Below are positions 7,013 through 15,051 of a stretch of DNA of 30,453 nt, in pieces. The stretch lies in the NCBI GenBank assembly GCA_003523085.1, contig DPHD01000002.1, positions 3,948 through 34,400 on the forward strand, in the 5' to 3' direction. A program made the translations under genes and the position numbers. This stretch comes from Oceanospirillaceae bacterium (lineage in GTDB: Bacteria; Pseudomonadota; Gammaproteobacteria; Pseudomonadales; Balneatricaceae). Positions within the stretch are counted from its first letter, which is position 1. Every line of letters starts with the position of its first letter. The notes beneath the pieces were generated by a model. That model was not told the origin of the DNA. It was given only the letters and a program-made list of their open reading frames with translations, and searched no databases.

Positions 7013-8098
7013 CTACTTAATTGTGGGAAGGTCATAACTGGGGGTGCCATTTTGACCACGCTGACGTAAAAAATGGTCCATCAGGGTTAACGCCACCATC
7101 GCTTCTGCAATCGGTGTTGCGCGGATACCCACACACGGGTCATGTCGGCCCTTGGTGACCACTTCAACGGCATTGCCATGCACGTCAATGGACTGACCTG
7201 GCAGGTGCAAACTGGAGGTCGGCTTAAGCGCAATGCGGGTGATGATGTCTTGGCCACTACTAATGCCGCCTAAAATGCCACCGGCATGGTTAGATAAAAA
7301 GCCCTCCGGTGTCATTTCATCACGATGTTCTGTGCCCCGTTGACTAACGGCCTCGAAGCCATCGCCAATCTCCACCCCTTTAACGGCATTAATGCTCATT
7401 AAGCCATGGGCCAATTCGGCATCAAGACGATCAAAAATAGGTTCGCCAAGGCCTGCGGCAACACCCGTGGCAATGACCGTCACTTGCGCCCCAATGGAAT
7501 CTCCAGACTTACGCAAGGCATCCATAAACTGCTCAAGCTCTTCAAGTTTTTCAACCTGGCCACAAAAGAACGGGTTGTCATTAACTATCGATGGCTCTGG
7601 ACAGGTGAGTTTAATGGGTCCCAATTGCGACAAATAACCATTCACTTGAATACCTTGGGTGGCCAAAAACTTCTTGGCTACGGCGCCTGCCGCCACTCGC
7701 ATGGCCGTTTCTCGAGCCGACGAGCGGCCACCGCCGCGGTAATCGCGTACGCCATATTTGTGCATGTAGGTATAGTCTGCATGGGCAGGCCGGAATTGAT
7801 GCTTAATGTTGCCGTAGTCTTTTGACCGCTGATCGGTATTTTCGATTAACAATCCGATGGGTGTACCGGTGGTGACCCCTTCAAACACGCCAGAAAGAAT
7901 ACGCACTTGGTCGGCTTCGCGGCGCTGTGTGGTATGGCGAGAGGTACCCGGTTTACGACGGTCCAGATCAACTTGTAAATCAGCTTCGCACAACTCAATA
8001 CCTGCTGGGCAGCCATCAATAGTTGCGCCTAATGCAGGACCATGGCTTTCGCCAAAGGTGGTAACGGTAAACAACTTACCAAAGGTATTGCCAGACAT
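7013..8098 (-). CDS. aroC: Chorismate synthase
   Basis: AroC makes chorismate from 5-enolpyruvylshikimate 3-phosphate using reduced FMN, the last shared step of aromatic amino acid, folate and quinone synthesis. The 361-residue protein begins MSGNTFGKLFTVTTFGESHG, with the family motif GESHG. It carries GGGRSSARETAMRVAAGAVAKK around 125-145 and RATPIAEAMVAL near the end. Length matches the bacterial enzyme. It lies 64 bases after prmB on the same strand, and smrB is divergent from prmB, an arrangement also known from E. coli. Unusually, tupABC follows only 10 bases downstream. Confidence 0.98.
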   Translation of the reverse strand: MSGNTFGKLFTVTTFGESHGPALGATIDGCPAGIELCEADLQVDLDRRKPGTSRHTTQRREADQVRILSGVFEGVTTGTPIGLLIENTDQRSKDYGNIKHQFRPAHADYTYMHKYGVRDYRGGGRSSARETAMRVAAGAVAKKFLATQGIQVNGYLSQLGPIKLTCPEPSIVNDNPFFCGQVEKLEELEQFMDALRKSGDSIGAQVTVIATGVAAGLGEPIFDRLDAELAHGLMSINAVKGVEIGDGFEAVSQRGTEHRDEMTPEGFLSNHAGGILGGISSGQDIITRIALKPTSSLHLPGQSIDVHGNAVEVVTKGRHDPCVGIRATPIAEAMVALTLMDHFLRQRGQNGTPSYDLPTIK

Positions 8099-8162
8099 GG
8101 GTGGTTTTACTCAAATTAAATTTCTGATCAAATTATAGCTGTTTACGGGCACCCGCTGCAAT

Positions 8163-9068
8163 CTAGCGAGACGCTTGCCAGGCGCTAAATCGCCCTTGGT
8201 ATTGCTTGCATTGCGCCGCTGTCAGGCAGAAAATGCCGTTGCCGCCCTGACTCAACTCAAGCCACAGAAATGGCACCTCAGGCAACGCTGCCTGTAAGGC
8301 CACTTCACTGTTACCCACTTCTATGACGATCAAACCTTGGTCAGTTAACCAATCTGCCGCTTGAGACAACATTAACGCGGTTAAATCGAGACCATCATCT
8401 CCCGACACTAACGCCAATTTTGGCTCGTGGGCAAATTCAGCCGGCATGTCGTGGTAGTCTTTAGCATCCACGTAAGGTGGATTACTCACAATTAAGTCGT
8501 ATTGAGCCGGTTCAAGGCCTGCAAATAAATTGGAATCATACACAGATACGCTTTCGCCTAGCCCATGGATGTCAATATTACGCTGGCTTAGAGTCAAGGC
8601 AGCGGGCTCAATATCCACCATATCAACCTGGGGGATTTCCATGTGTAAGGCCATGGCAATGCCAATACAGCCACTCCCACAGCACAGGTCTAGGGCCTTT
8701 TGCGGCGCCTGTTTCAAAGACGGTGAAAAATGTTCTGCAATGAGTTCAGCCATGGGTGAACGCGGAATGATGACCGCCTCACTAACGGCAAAAGGAATGC
8801 CTGCAAACCAAGTTTCACCCAACAAATAGGGCAAGGGCACGCGCTGATTAATACGTTGTGACAACCACTGACTTACCGCTGACAACTGCGTATTGGTCAA
8901 TACCGTCTGCAATTGTTCCTGGTTTGTTTCTAACGCCAGCCCACTCGCGCCTAATACCAAAAACACAGCCTCGTCCCACGCATTGTCAGTACCGTGACCA
9001 AAATGTACCTGGGCTTCAGTTAAGGCATGTTCGGCAGCCTCTATGGACTGCAACAAAGTGGTACTCAT
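8163..9068 (-). CDS. prmB: Ribosomal protein L3 N5-glutamine methyltransferase PrmB
   Basis: PrmB methylates the side-chain nitrogen of a conserved glutamine in ribosomal protein uL3 using S-adenosylmethionine. The protein has an N-terminal helical recognition domain (about 1-110), then a Rossmann fold with LDLCCGSGCIGIA as the SAM-binding loop and NPPY in SNPPYVDAKDY as the glutamine-binding motif. PrmC is similar, but AKDYHDMPAEF and the place beside aroC favour PrmB. I use the ATG at 9068 (301 residues); a TTG two codons upstream is also possible. No strong Shine-Dalgarno is visible at either. Confidence 0.93.
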   Translation of the reverse strand: MSTTLLQSIEAAEHALTEAQVHFGHGTDNAWDEAVFLVLGASGLALETNQEQLQTVLTNTQLSAVSQWLSQRINQRVPLPYLLGETWFAGIPFAVSEAVIIPRSPMAELIAEHFSPSLKQAPQKALDLCCGSGCIGIAMALHMEIPQVDMVDIEPAALTLSQRNIDIHGLGESVSVYDSNLFAGLEPAQYDLIVSNPPYVDAKDYHDMPAEFAHEPKLALVSGDDGLDLTALMLSQAADWLTDQGLIVIEVGNSEVALQAALPEVPFLWLELSQGGNGIFCLTAAQCKQYQGRFSAWQASR

Positions 9069-9182
9069 AAACAATTACACACATATTATTGGACGCGCCA
9101 TTGTAAGCTAAGCACAGTATCGATACCATTGTTGCACCGTTTATCTTGGTATAAACCCCTAGTCCAATCGTAATAAAAGATT

Positions 9183-9761
9183 ATGAACCAGCAAGACGAA
9201 GAACATGATTTTAGGCTGGCTATGGGCCAGGTGGAGCCGTTACGTAAGATGGGCCGCCAAACCAGCCCTAAAAGCTCATCAAAGGACGCCCAAAGCCTAG
9301 CCATCAGGCGCGCTTCGGCCACCCAAGTCACCCCTACTGCGGCAGCGTTGGGAGAAGATGGTTTTATTATGGTCGAGTCTGAACAAGTGTTGAGTTATCA
9401 CCGTAGTGGCTTGGATGCCGCCAGTTTACGCCGCCTACAGCAGGGTCATATGCGGCCTAGCCTATTTGCCGATTTGCATGGTTATCGGGTAGAGCAAGCC
9501 CGTGAAGTGGTTTGGCGAGCGATCAAACAGGCACAAGCCGAGGGCGACCGCTGCCTATTGATCATTCACGGCAAAGCAGGTGCAGGCTACACAGATGACA
9601 GTGGTGATATTCGTGGTGCCGGGCAGGCCTTACTCAAGTCCCACGTTAGCCATTGGTTACAGCAAGTGGGTGAGGTATTGGCATTTACTTCGGCATTGCC
9701 CAAAGACGGTGGTACCGGTGCAGTTTATGTATTACTCAAGAACAGCCGAAAAACTCGGTAG
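9183..9761 (+). CDS. smrB: Smr-domain endonuclease SmrB
   Basis: SmrB is the Smr-domain nuclease that cuts mRNA at collided ribosomes in E. coli, starting ribosome rescue. The 192-residue protein has a variable N-terminal segment (1-90) followed by the Smr domain. That domain has DLHGYRVEQA near 97 (the LDLHG motif), LLIIHGKAGAGY near 122 (the HGKG-like motif) and GGTGAVYVLL at the end. It lies 114 bases from prmB and is transcribed divergently. The prmB-smrB adjacency matches E. coli and supports SmrB rather than SmrA. Only weak promoter-like elements are seen in the gap. Confidence 0.9.
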   Translation: MNQQDEEHDFRLAMGQVEPLRKMGRQTSPKSSSKDAQSLAIRRASATQVTPTAAALGEDGFIMVESEQVLSYHRSGLDAASLRRLQQGHMRPSLFADLHGYRVEQAREVVWRAIKQAQAEGDRCLLIIHGKAGAGYTDDSGDIRGAGQALLKSHVSHWLQQVGEVLAFTSALPKDGGTGAVYVLLKNSRKTR

Positions 9762-9878
9762 AAATGAGTTAATATAAACCCAGTTACAACCCAAAAGCGA
9801 CACTAGCTCTTTACCTCTGCCTGCGCATCGAGTATGGTGCGCGTTAAATTTGAAGCCGCCATTTTACCGAGAATTCCC

Positions 9879-10421
9879 ATGGAAAAAGCATACGCAGATA
9901 TCATCGCCGGCATCGGCGAAGACTTAAACCGCCCAGGCCTTAAGGACACCCCTAAGCGGGCTGCCAAGGCCTTTAAGTTCCTCAATAACGGTTACGAAAA
10001 AAACATTGATGAAGTCATCAATGGCGCCCTATTCCCTTCCGATAACGAAGAGATGGTCATCGTTAAAGATATCGAATTGTATTCTTTATGTGAGCATCAC
10101 TTATTACCGTTTATAGGCAAGTGCCATGTAGCCTACTTACCATCGGGTAAAGTATTGGGGTTGTCTAAGGTGGCACGCATTGTAGATATGTACGCCCGTC
10201 GTCTACAAATTCAAGAAAACATGACCAAACAAATTGCCGACACCATTATGGAAGTCACTAACGCTAAAGGGGTTGGGGTTATCATTGAAGCGCAACACAT
10301 GTGCATGATGATGCGTGGCGTGCAAAAACAAAATGCCAACATGAAGACCTCGGTGCTGCTGGGCAAGCTGCGAGAAGACGCACGTACCCGCGCCGAGTTC
10401 TTAACCCTTATTAAGTCCTAG
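9879..10421 (+). CDS. folE: GTP cyclohydrolase I
   Basis: FolE converts GTP to 7,8-dihydroneopterin triphosphate, the first step to tetrahydrofolate and other pterins. From the ATG at 9879 the protein has 180 residues, starting MEKAYADIIAGIGEDLNRPG. DTPKRAAKAF, SLCEHHLLPFIGKCHVAYLP (zinc Cys and His, substrate site), GLSKVARIVDMYARRLQIQE and AQHMCMMMRGV (third zinc ligand Cys) are all present. The in-frame ATG at 9834 would add 15 residues not needed by the family. The gene is convergent with the patatin-like gene, leaving a 17-base gap and no obvious terminator. Confidence 0.96.
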   Translation: MEKAYADIIAGIGEDLNRPGLKDTPKRAAKAFKFLNNGYEKNIDEVINGALFPSDNEEMVIVKDIELYSLCEHHLLPFIGKCHVAYLPSGKVLGLSKVARIVDMYARRLQIQENMTKQIADTIMEVTNAKGVGVIIEAQHMCMMMRGVQKQNANMKTSVLLGKLREDARTRAEFLTLIKS

Positions 10422-10438
10422 ATTGGATCGAGCGCTAA

Positions 10439-11302
10439 TTAGATTTTATGCCCTGCTTGCAGGGCAGATAAGGCGGCATTGCGCCCCACTTCGATCATTT
10501 CTTTAGCGCGATATAGCTCAAAAAAGCTACATTCGTTGCGGTCTATCTTTATCTCAACGTCGGGTTCGTAACCTGCCATTTTGTATTTCGCCATGGTCGA
10601 CTGCATGGTCTCGAAACACTGGTTGAGCATTTCCATTTTATTCCATTGCAGGTGGCTACGTTGGCTTTTGCTAATCTTAGCATTGGGCGCTGCCCACTCG
10701 TCGTGGTGGCCATCACTATTCAAGTTCGGCCGCCGTAGCACCGGCCGATGCTCAACATCGGTATTAAGGTTAACGGCAATAATAAGGTCAGCTTGATCGG
10801 CCACTGTAGGCATAATGGGTACGGGATTGAGCAAACCTCCGTCGACTAAAAAACGGTCATCTTCGGTGACCGGCATAATCATGCCCGGTACCGCTACACT
10901 GGCGCGAATGGCATCCATCATGGGGCCACTTTGAAACCATACTTCTTGCTGTTTCACCAAATCGGTTGCTACCGCGGTATAGGCAATAGGTAAGTTTTCA
11001 ATCAGCTGATCTCCCACCAAATTTTCTAGCACTGCATAGGCTTTTTCGCCCCTAATGGCGCCCATGGATAACAGCGACATATCCACTAATCGAAACACAT
11101 CAAAGCGAGACAAACCCGTGACCCAGCTAGTAAATGCTGGCAATTGACCGGCGGCATACATGCCACCCACCACCGAACCCATAGAACAGCCAGCGATGCT
11201 GATAATATCAAAGCCTTGCTCTTGTAGTACCTGTATAACGCCGATGTGGGCGTTTCCTCTGGCTCCACCACTACCTAAAACCAAGGCCACTGTCGGCATC
11301 AT
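10439..11302 (-). CDS. Patatin-like phospholipase, RssA/NTE family
   Basis: A 287-residue predicted serine hydrolase with the Ser-Asp dyad of patatins. The oxyanion-hole loop is GSGGARGNAHIGV (about 10-22), the nucleophile is in GCSMGS (about 38-43), and the Asp is in DGGLLNPVP (about 153). Proteins of this type (E. coli RssA, YchK) are presumed cytoplasmic or membrane-associated acyl hydrolases of unknown substrate. Its ATG overlaps the DUF4892 stop by one base (TAATG), with AGGA 5 bases ahead; a second ATG is one codon later. It is the last gene of a gene train beginning at rhlB or gpsA. Confidence 0.87.
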   Translation of the reverse strand: MMPTVALVLGSGGARGNAHIGVIQVLQEQGFDIISIAGCSMGSVVGGMYAAGQLPAFTSWVTGLSRFDVFRLVDMSLLSMGAIRGEKAYAVLENLVGDQLIENLPIAYTAVATDLVKQQEVWFQSGPMMDAIRASVAVPGMIMPVTEDDRFLVDGGLLNPVPIMPTVADQADLIIAVNLNTDVEHRPVLRRPNLNSDGHHDEWAAPNAKISKSQRSHLQWNKMEMLNQCFETMQSTMAKYKMAGYEPDVEIKIDRNECSFFELYRAKEMIEVGRNAALSALQAGHKI

Positions 11303-11850
11303 TATTGTCCTATGTGCTGTGTCATACCCTGCAAATGTTCTAAATGCAGATAGACTTTGCGATTACCCTTTTGGGTGGTGTAAAGTGCATAATAGTCCAC
11401 CCCGCCTGGTACCGTTTGTTTTAGCGCAGTGTAGCTTTGTTGCTCGTCTAAGCCATATAAACCGGACTCGTGAAAGACTTGATTAGCCCATTGATTACTA
11501 GAACCACAGGCGCGACCATGACAATCAAACAATATATCTGCACCGGCTTGCTGTAGCTGCGACAGGCTACTTAAGTGCGCACGCTCAGGCCCCATGCCGG
11601 GCACTATTTCCCAAGTATAGGCCGACAGTTCGCCGGTTAAATACAAATTATGCTCAGCGGCAATGATGCCATTTACCTTGCGTATGCTACTTACCGGCAA
11701 CACATAGTAAGGCGCTCCAAGCGTAGCTCGCTCCACTAAACGGCTGCCCGGGGCCACACTGAGCGCCGCATCGGCGTAACCGTTGGCGCTATAAGCCGCC
11801 AAGGTCAAGGGTATTAATAACGTTACGAGGGTTTTGAAATCCAGTTTCAT
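11302..11850 (-). CDS. DUF4892-type secreted protein
   Basis: A 182-residue exported protein. The start at 11850 overlaps the sixA stop by four bases (ATGA) with GGAG 6 bases upstream. A Sec signal runs from MKLDFKTLVTLL to a cleavage near ADA (26-28). The mature part contains a Tyr-rich stretch around YLTGELSAYTWEIVPG, then GADILFDCHGRACGSSNQWAN with Cys110 and Cys115 close enough for a disulfide. This resembles DUF4892, a periplasmic family without a defined role. The family name comes from recall of the C-x-GRxCG block and context, so it is less certain than the secretion call. Confidence 0.7.
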   Translation of the reverse strand: MKLDFKTLVTLLIPLTLAAYSANGYADAALSVAPGSRLVERATLGAPYYVLPVSSIRKVNGIIAAEHNLYLTGELSAYTWEIVPGMGPERAHLSSLSQLQQAGADILFDCHGRACGSSNQWANQVFHESGLYGLDEQQSYTALKQTVPGGVDYYALYTTQKGNRKVYLHLEHLQGMTQHIGQ

Positions 11851-12317
11851 GGGTGCTCCAATTGAGTCAATGTCATACATGCAGCGGCGGCTAACTCGCC
11901 TTCTAATAAAGCCATTGAGGCAGGCATCATGGGCTCACCAAGATAAGCATCAGCATGGCAAAAATGTCCAATCAAGCCACTTACTAGCGGTTGATGTGTC
12001 ACCAAAATAATACCTGCTTGCGGCTGTGCTAACAAAAATTCTTGTACTTGGGTTAGTTGCCCATGGGGCGTAATGGCCCTATGGGTCTGTAGCTCCAGGG
12101 CCAACTCCCGCTCTTGTAAGTGAGTTTGAATCAGCTGGGCCGTTTGCTGCGCCCGTAGGTAAGGGCTGGCCCATAGGGCGGAGAAGTCCGCCCAGGGGAT
12201 CGCAGGGTTGGCGACTTGTTGCCCAACTGCACGAATGCCTTGCTGTGTAAGTGGTCGTTGGGCGTCGGTTGAAGCATTAAAACTCGCCTCACCATGACGC
12301 ACCAACAAGAGTTTCAT
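11847..12317 (-). CDS. sixA: Phosphohistidine phosphatase SixA
   Basis: SixA removes phosphate from phosphohistidine in phosphorelay or PTS proteins. The 156-residue protein begins MKLLLVRHGEASFNAST, with the catalytic RHG of the histidine phosphatase superfamily at 7-9. It continues with RPLTQQG, WASPYLRAQQTAQLI and the second catalytic His in VTHQPLVSGLIG. Length is near that of E. coli SixA. Start and stop overlap both neighbours (TAATG with the DUF4389 gene, ATGA with the DUF4892 gene), so the three are probably translated together. Substrate cannot be read from sequence. Confidence 0.9.
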   Translation of the reverse strand: MKLLLVRHGEASFNASTDAQRPLTQQGIRAVGQQVANPAIPWADFSALWASPYLRAQQTAQLIQTHLQERELALELQTHRAITPHGQLTQVQEFLLAQPQAGIILVTHQPLVSGLIGHFCHADAYLGEPMMPASMALLEGELAAAACMTLTQLEHP

Positions 12318-12613
12318 TAATCGTCTTCCTTGGGTAAGTCTTCAGCCTCGGGCCAATCGCTAAAAGGAAACGGTTTGGTGTCTGTTTGATACGACAAAAA
12401 GCGGTAACTGTGTAGAATAAATCGGCCTAAACTGTTGCTAAACTGCAGTATTTTGGCGTGGCTTGCTTCAGTAAACAAACGGTATAAAAACTGACCTACA
12501 ACTAACAAAACTAAAACAGATGCCGCAATCTCCACTAATAAAAGGCTTAACAACATAAATACCAAACGTAGCCAAAAGGCTTCTGAGGTGAGGTTGTTCT
12601 TTAACGCTTGCAT
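12317..12613 (-). CDS. DUF4389 small membrane protein
   Basis: A 98-residue inner-membrane protein. I choose the ATG at 12613 because GGAG lies 8 bases upstream; an ORF extended to 12664 lacks such a site. FWLRLVFMLLSLLLVEIAAS and VLVLLVVGQFLYRLF form one long or two adjacent membrane segments. The segment ALKNNLTSEAFWLRL and the tail ILHSYRFLSYQTDTKPFPFSDW fit DUF4389, whose function is unknown. The acidic end (PEAEDLPKEDD) is probably cytoplasmic. It is often next to sixA and gpsA in related bacteria, as here (context knowledge). Confidence 0.82.
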   Translation of the reverse strand: MQALKNNLTSEAFWLRLVFMLLSLLLVEIAASVLVLLVVGQFLYRLFTEASHAKILQFSNSLGRFILHSYRFLSYQTDTKPFPFSDWPEAEDLPKEDD

Positions 12614-12648
12614 GCATTCAACTCCATTGTATGTGGTGGTAATAACAA

Positions 12649-12669
12649 CATAGGGGCTAGGCACCTATG
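12649..12669. repeat. 21-base near-perfect inverted repeat between gpsA and the DUF4389 gene
   Basis: CATAGG and CCTATG form the outer arms; after one mismatch, two more pairs follow around a 3-base centre. It lies in the 89-base gap downstream of gpsA. No T-run follows on either strand, so a factor-independent terminator is unlikely; it may be an operator or an mRNA-processing stem. Confidence 0.4.
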
Positions 12670-12702
12670 TTTCAAGTGCTGAGACTAACAACGGCGCTCT
12701 GA

Positions 12703-13725
12703 TCAGCTTCGTTTTAATACAAATTCAACGTCCGAATTTTGATCTCTAGCCATCAAAGACTGCGCCACGCTAGACACATCTGCACCTTCATAAACCAATG
12801 CATAAAGGCCATCAACTAGAGGCATATGCACTTCAAGTTGATCCGACTTGGCTTTAACCAAGGCTAGGGTATTCACCCCTTCGGCCACTTCACCCAATTC
12901 GGAAACGGCGTCATCCAAGCTCTTACCCTGGCCTAAAGCATAGCCTACTCGGTAATTTCTGCTCAAGGGCGACATACAAGTGACAATAAGATCGCCTACG
13001 CCTGCCAGCCCCAAAAAGGTCATTGGGTTGGCGCCCATGTGTACCGCCAAGCGACTCATTTCTGCCAAACTGCGGGTCAATAACATGCTGCGGGTATTTT
13101 CGCCCATGCCCATGGCAGCACTCAAGCCTGCGGCAATGGCGTAAATGTTTTTTAGCGCGCCGCCCAACTCCGTGCCATAGCGGTCGTTACTGGCGTAGAC
13201 TCGGAAGAAGCTACACTGCAGGACGTCTTGTATGGTTTCGCGCAAGCCCTCGTTATCACTGGCAATAACCGTACCGGTCAGCTGCTTGGCAGCCACTTCT
13301 TTGGCTAAGTTAGGGCCACTAATCACCCCAACGGGGTTGTTAGGGAAATACACTTCCAACACTTGGCTCATGAGCAAAAAACGTTCGGGTTCGATGCCCT
13401 TTGCGGTGGTCACTAAGTTTTGGTCTGGGGTGATAAAGTCTTTAACTAAGTCCAATATGCCCCGAAATGCCTTACTTGGCACGGAAAAGATGACCGTATC
13501 AGCGGCACTAATACAGGCGGCCAAATCGGTGACGATTTCTAAGTCTGCGTGCAAGCTAAGGCCCGGCACGTAGCGGGAGTTAATGCGCGTGTCGCGAATT
13601 TCCTGCGCTAGGGCTTCATCACGCATCCACAAACGTACAGGGTAACCATTGTGGGCTACGATATCGGCGAGTACAGTACCAAAACTACCGCCACCAATCA
13701 CCGCTACTCGATGTTGAGAACTCAT
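12703..13725 (-). CDS. gpsA: Glycerol-3-phosphate dehydrogenase [NAD(P)+]
   Basis: GpsA reduces dihydroxyacetone phosphate to sn-glycerol 3-phosphate for phospholipid synthesis. The 340-residue protein opens with VAVIGGGSFGTVLADIVAHN, the dinucleotide-binding loop (GxGxxG, here with Gly for the usual Ala). TAKGIE, GPNLAKEVA, GGALKNIYAIAAG (with the conserved catalytic Lys) and GLAGVGDLIVTC are all family blocks. AGGTGG precedes the ATG. It starts 10 bases after rhlB on the same strand. Nothing unusual in length or motifs. Confidence 0.97.
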   Translation of the reverse strand: MSSQHRVAVIGGGSFGTVLADIVAHNGYPVRLWMRDEALAQEIRDTRINSRYVPGLSLHADLEIVTDLAACISAADTVIFSVPSKAFRGILDLVKDFITPDQNLVTTAKGIEPERFLLMSQVLEVYFPNNPVGVISGPNLAKEVAAKQLTGTVIASDNEGLRETIQDVLQCSFFRVYASNDRYGTELGGALKNIYAIAAGLSAAMGMGENTRSMLLTRSLAEMSRLAVHMGANPMTFLGLAGVGDLIVTCMSPLSRNYRVGYALGQGKSLDDAVSELGEVAEGVNTLALVKAKSDQLEVHMPLVDGLYALVYEGADVSSVAQSLMARDQNSDVEFVLKRS

Positions 13726-13735
13726 TAATCCACCT

Positions 13736-14977
13736 TTAAACTAACAGTTCGCTTGGAGTTGGCTCACAATGTAAGCGTTTACCTAAGAGCTCTTCTAATT
13801 CAGGCATTAAAAACGCATCATCTTCAGAGGCAAAACTAATGGAGGTGCCGGTAGCACCTGCACGGCCAGTACGGCCTATACGATGGACATAATCTTCCAA
13901 TTCTTCGGGTAGGTCGTAGTTAAACACGTGACTCACACCGTCGACGTGAATTCCGCGGCCCGCCACGTCTGTGGCCACCAATATAGGAGTATCACCACTG
14001 CGGAAGCGTTCTAAGGTTTTGACCCGTTTAGCTTGCGCCACCTCGCCCGACAATAGGGCACTACGAATACCGTCTTTTTGTAACTTTTCGGCCAAATCAC
14101 GGGTGATGTGACGGCGATTAGCAAACACGATGGCGCGCTCTACATCCATGGTCTTCAAGCTATTGAGCAAAACTTTGTACTTGTCGGATCGGGCTACAGA
14201 GAAGAATTTTTGTTCAACACTTTCGTTGGCTAACTCGTCAGACTCAATTTCCACATGTACGGGCTCAAAGGTCCACTGCTCGGCTAAGCGCAAGATCTGG
14301 TCACTAAAGGTGGCGCTGAACAACAAGGTTTGGCGGTCTTCTTTGTTAGGCGTCTGACGAATGATGGCGCGTACATCAGGTATAAAGCCCATACTCAACA
14401 TACGATCGGCTTCGTCCAACACCACCACTTCCACTTCGCGTAAGTTCACATGGCCGCGGCGACAAAAATCTAACAATCGGCCTGGTGTAGCCACCATGAT
14501 GTCGGTTGGTTTTTGCTTTAACTGTTTTTGTTGCGCTTCGAAATCCATGCCGCCCACAAGCTGTTGCACATTGACATCACAAAAGCGGGTTAAGTCTTCG
14601 GCATCACTGGCAATTTGCATGACCAACTCACGGGTCGGGGCAATGATTAGCGCTCGGGGCGTGCCAAACCGACGGGGGCCTTGGATCGGAAAATCAAGAA
14701 AATCAGTGATCATGCTCAGTAAAAATGCAGCCGTTTTACCGGAGCCTGTTTGCGCCTTGCCAGTGATGTCTTTCCCGTCTAGAGACTCTGGTAATGTTAA
14801 TGCCTGAATCGGGCTGCAGTATTGATAACCTAAAGCAGCAACGGCTTGCATCACTTGATCGGGTAGATCAAGATCATGAAAACGGGTTTTATCTTCTGCT
14901 TCTGGCACTTGGAAATCGTCCAATGACCAGTTTTGTTGTTGACTTGAGTTCAAGGTGTTATTCCATTCTAGGGCCAT
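13736..14977 (-). CDS. rhlB: DEAD-box ATP-dependent RNA helicase RhlB
   Basis: RhlB unwinds RNA, classically as a partner of RNase E in the degradosome. The 413-residue protein has the Q-motif region FHDLDLPDQVMQAVAALGY...PIQ (about 32-58), Walker A AQTGSGKT, PTRELVMQI, TPGRLLDF, DEAD in VVLDEADRMLSMGF, SAT in FSATF, and HRIGRTGRAG. The C-terminus is short, without a long basic tail, as in RhlB rather than RhlE or DeaD. A good sigma-70 promoter stands about 33 bases upstream and AGGG lies 5 bases before the ATG. It heads the gpsA-sixA gene train. The RhlB name over another DEAD paralogue is likely but not certain. Confidence 0.88.
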   Translation of the reverse strand: MALEWNNTLNSSQQQNWSLDDFQVPEAEDKTRFHDLDLPDQVMQAVAALGYQYCSPIQALTLPESLDGKDITGKAQTGSGKTAAFLLSMITDFLDFPIQGPRRFGTPRALIIAPTRELVMQIASDAEDLTRFCDVNVQQLVGGMDFEAQQKQLKQKPTDIMVATPGRLLDFCRRGHVNLREVEVVVLDEADRMLSMGFIPDVRAIIRQTPNKEDRQTLLFSATFSDQILRLAEQWTFEPVHVEIESDELANESVEQKFFSVARSDKYKVLLNSLKTMDVERAIVFANRRHITRDLAEKLQKDGIRSALLSGEVAQAKRVKTLERFRSGDTPILVATDVAGRGIHVDGVSHVFNYDLPEELEDYVHRIGRTGRAGATGTSISFASEDDAFLMPELEELLGKRLHCEPTPSELLV

Positions 14978-15009
14978 GCTGCCCTACTTTGATTAACTAC
15001 AAACGAGGC

Positions 15010-15038
15010 AGTATAGAGAGTTTAAGCGCCAGACACAA
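15010..15038 (-). promoter_or_regulatory. Putative sigma-70 promoter of rhlB
   Basis: Minus-strand TTGTGT (15038-15033) and TATACT (15015-15010) are separated by exactly 17 bases and end 33 bases before the rhlB ATG. It lies in the dinG-rhlB gap, so rhlB and the genes after it can be transcribed independently of dinG. Confidence 0.55.
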
Positions 15039-15051
15039 AGCGCGGTGCTGT

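Noticed and set aside
7003..7059. Extended tupA start inside aroC
   Set aside because: The 19 additional residues precede a normal Sec signal that starts at 7002.
7406..7825. 139-codon open frame on the plus strand within aroC
   Set aside because: It is antisense to a fully conserved chorismate synthase and has no recognisable domain or ribosome site.
14361..14807. 148-codon open frame on the plus strand within rhlB
   Set aside because: It is a shadow of the conserved DEAD-box gene; the translation is rich in Ser, Arg and Pro with no motif.
15024..15043. GCGC-loop-GCGC stem as a dinG terminator
   Set aside because: Only four pairs with a long loop and no T-run; the same bases fit the rhlB promoter better.
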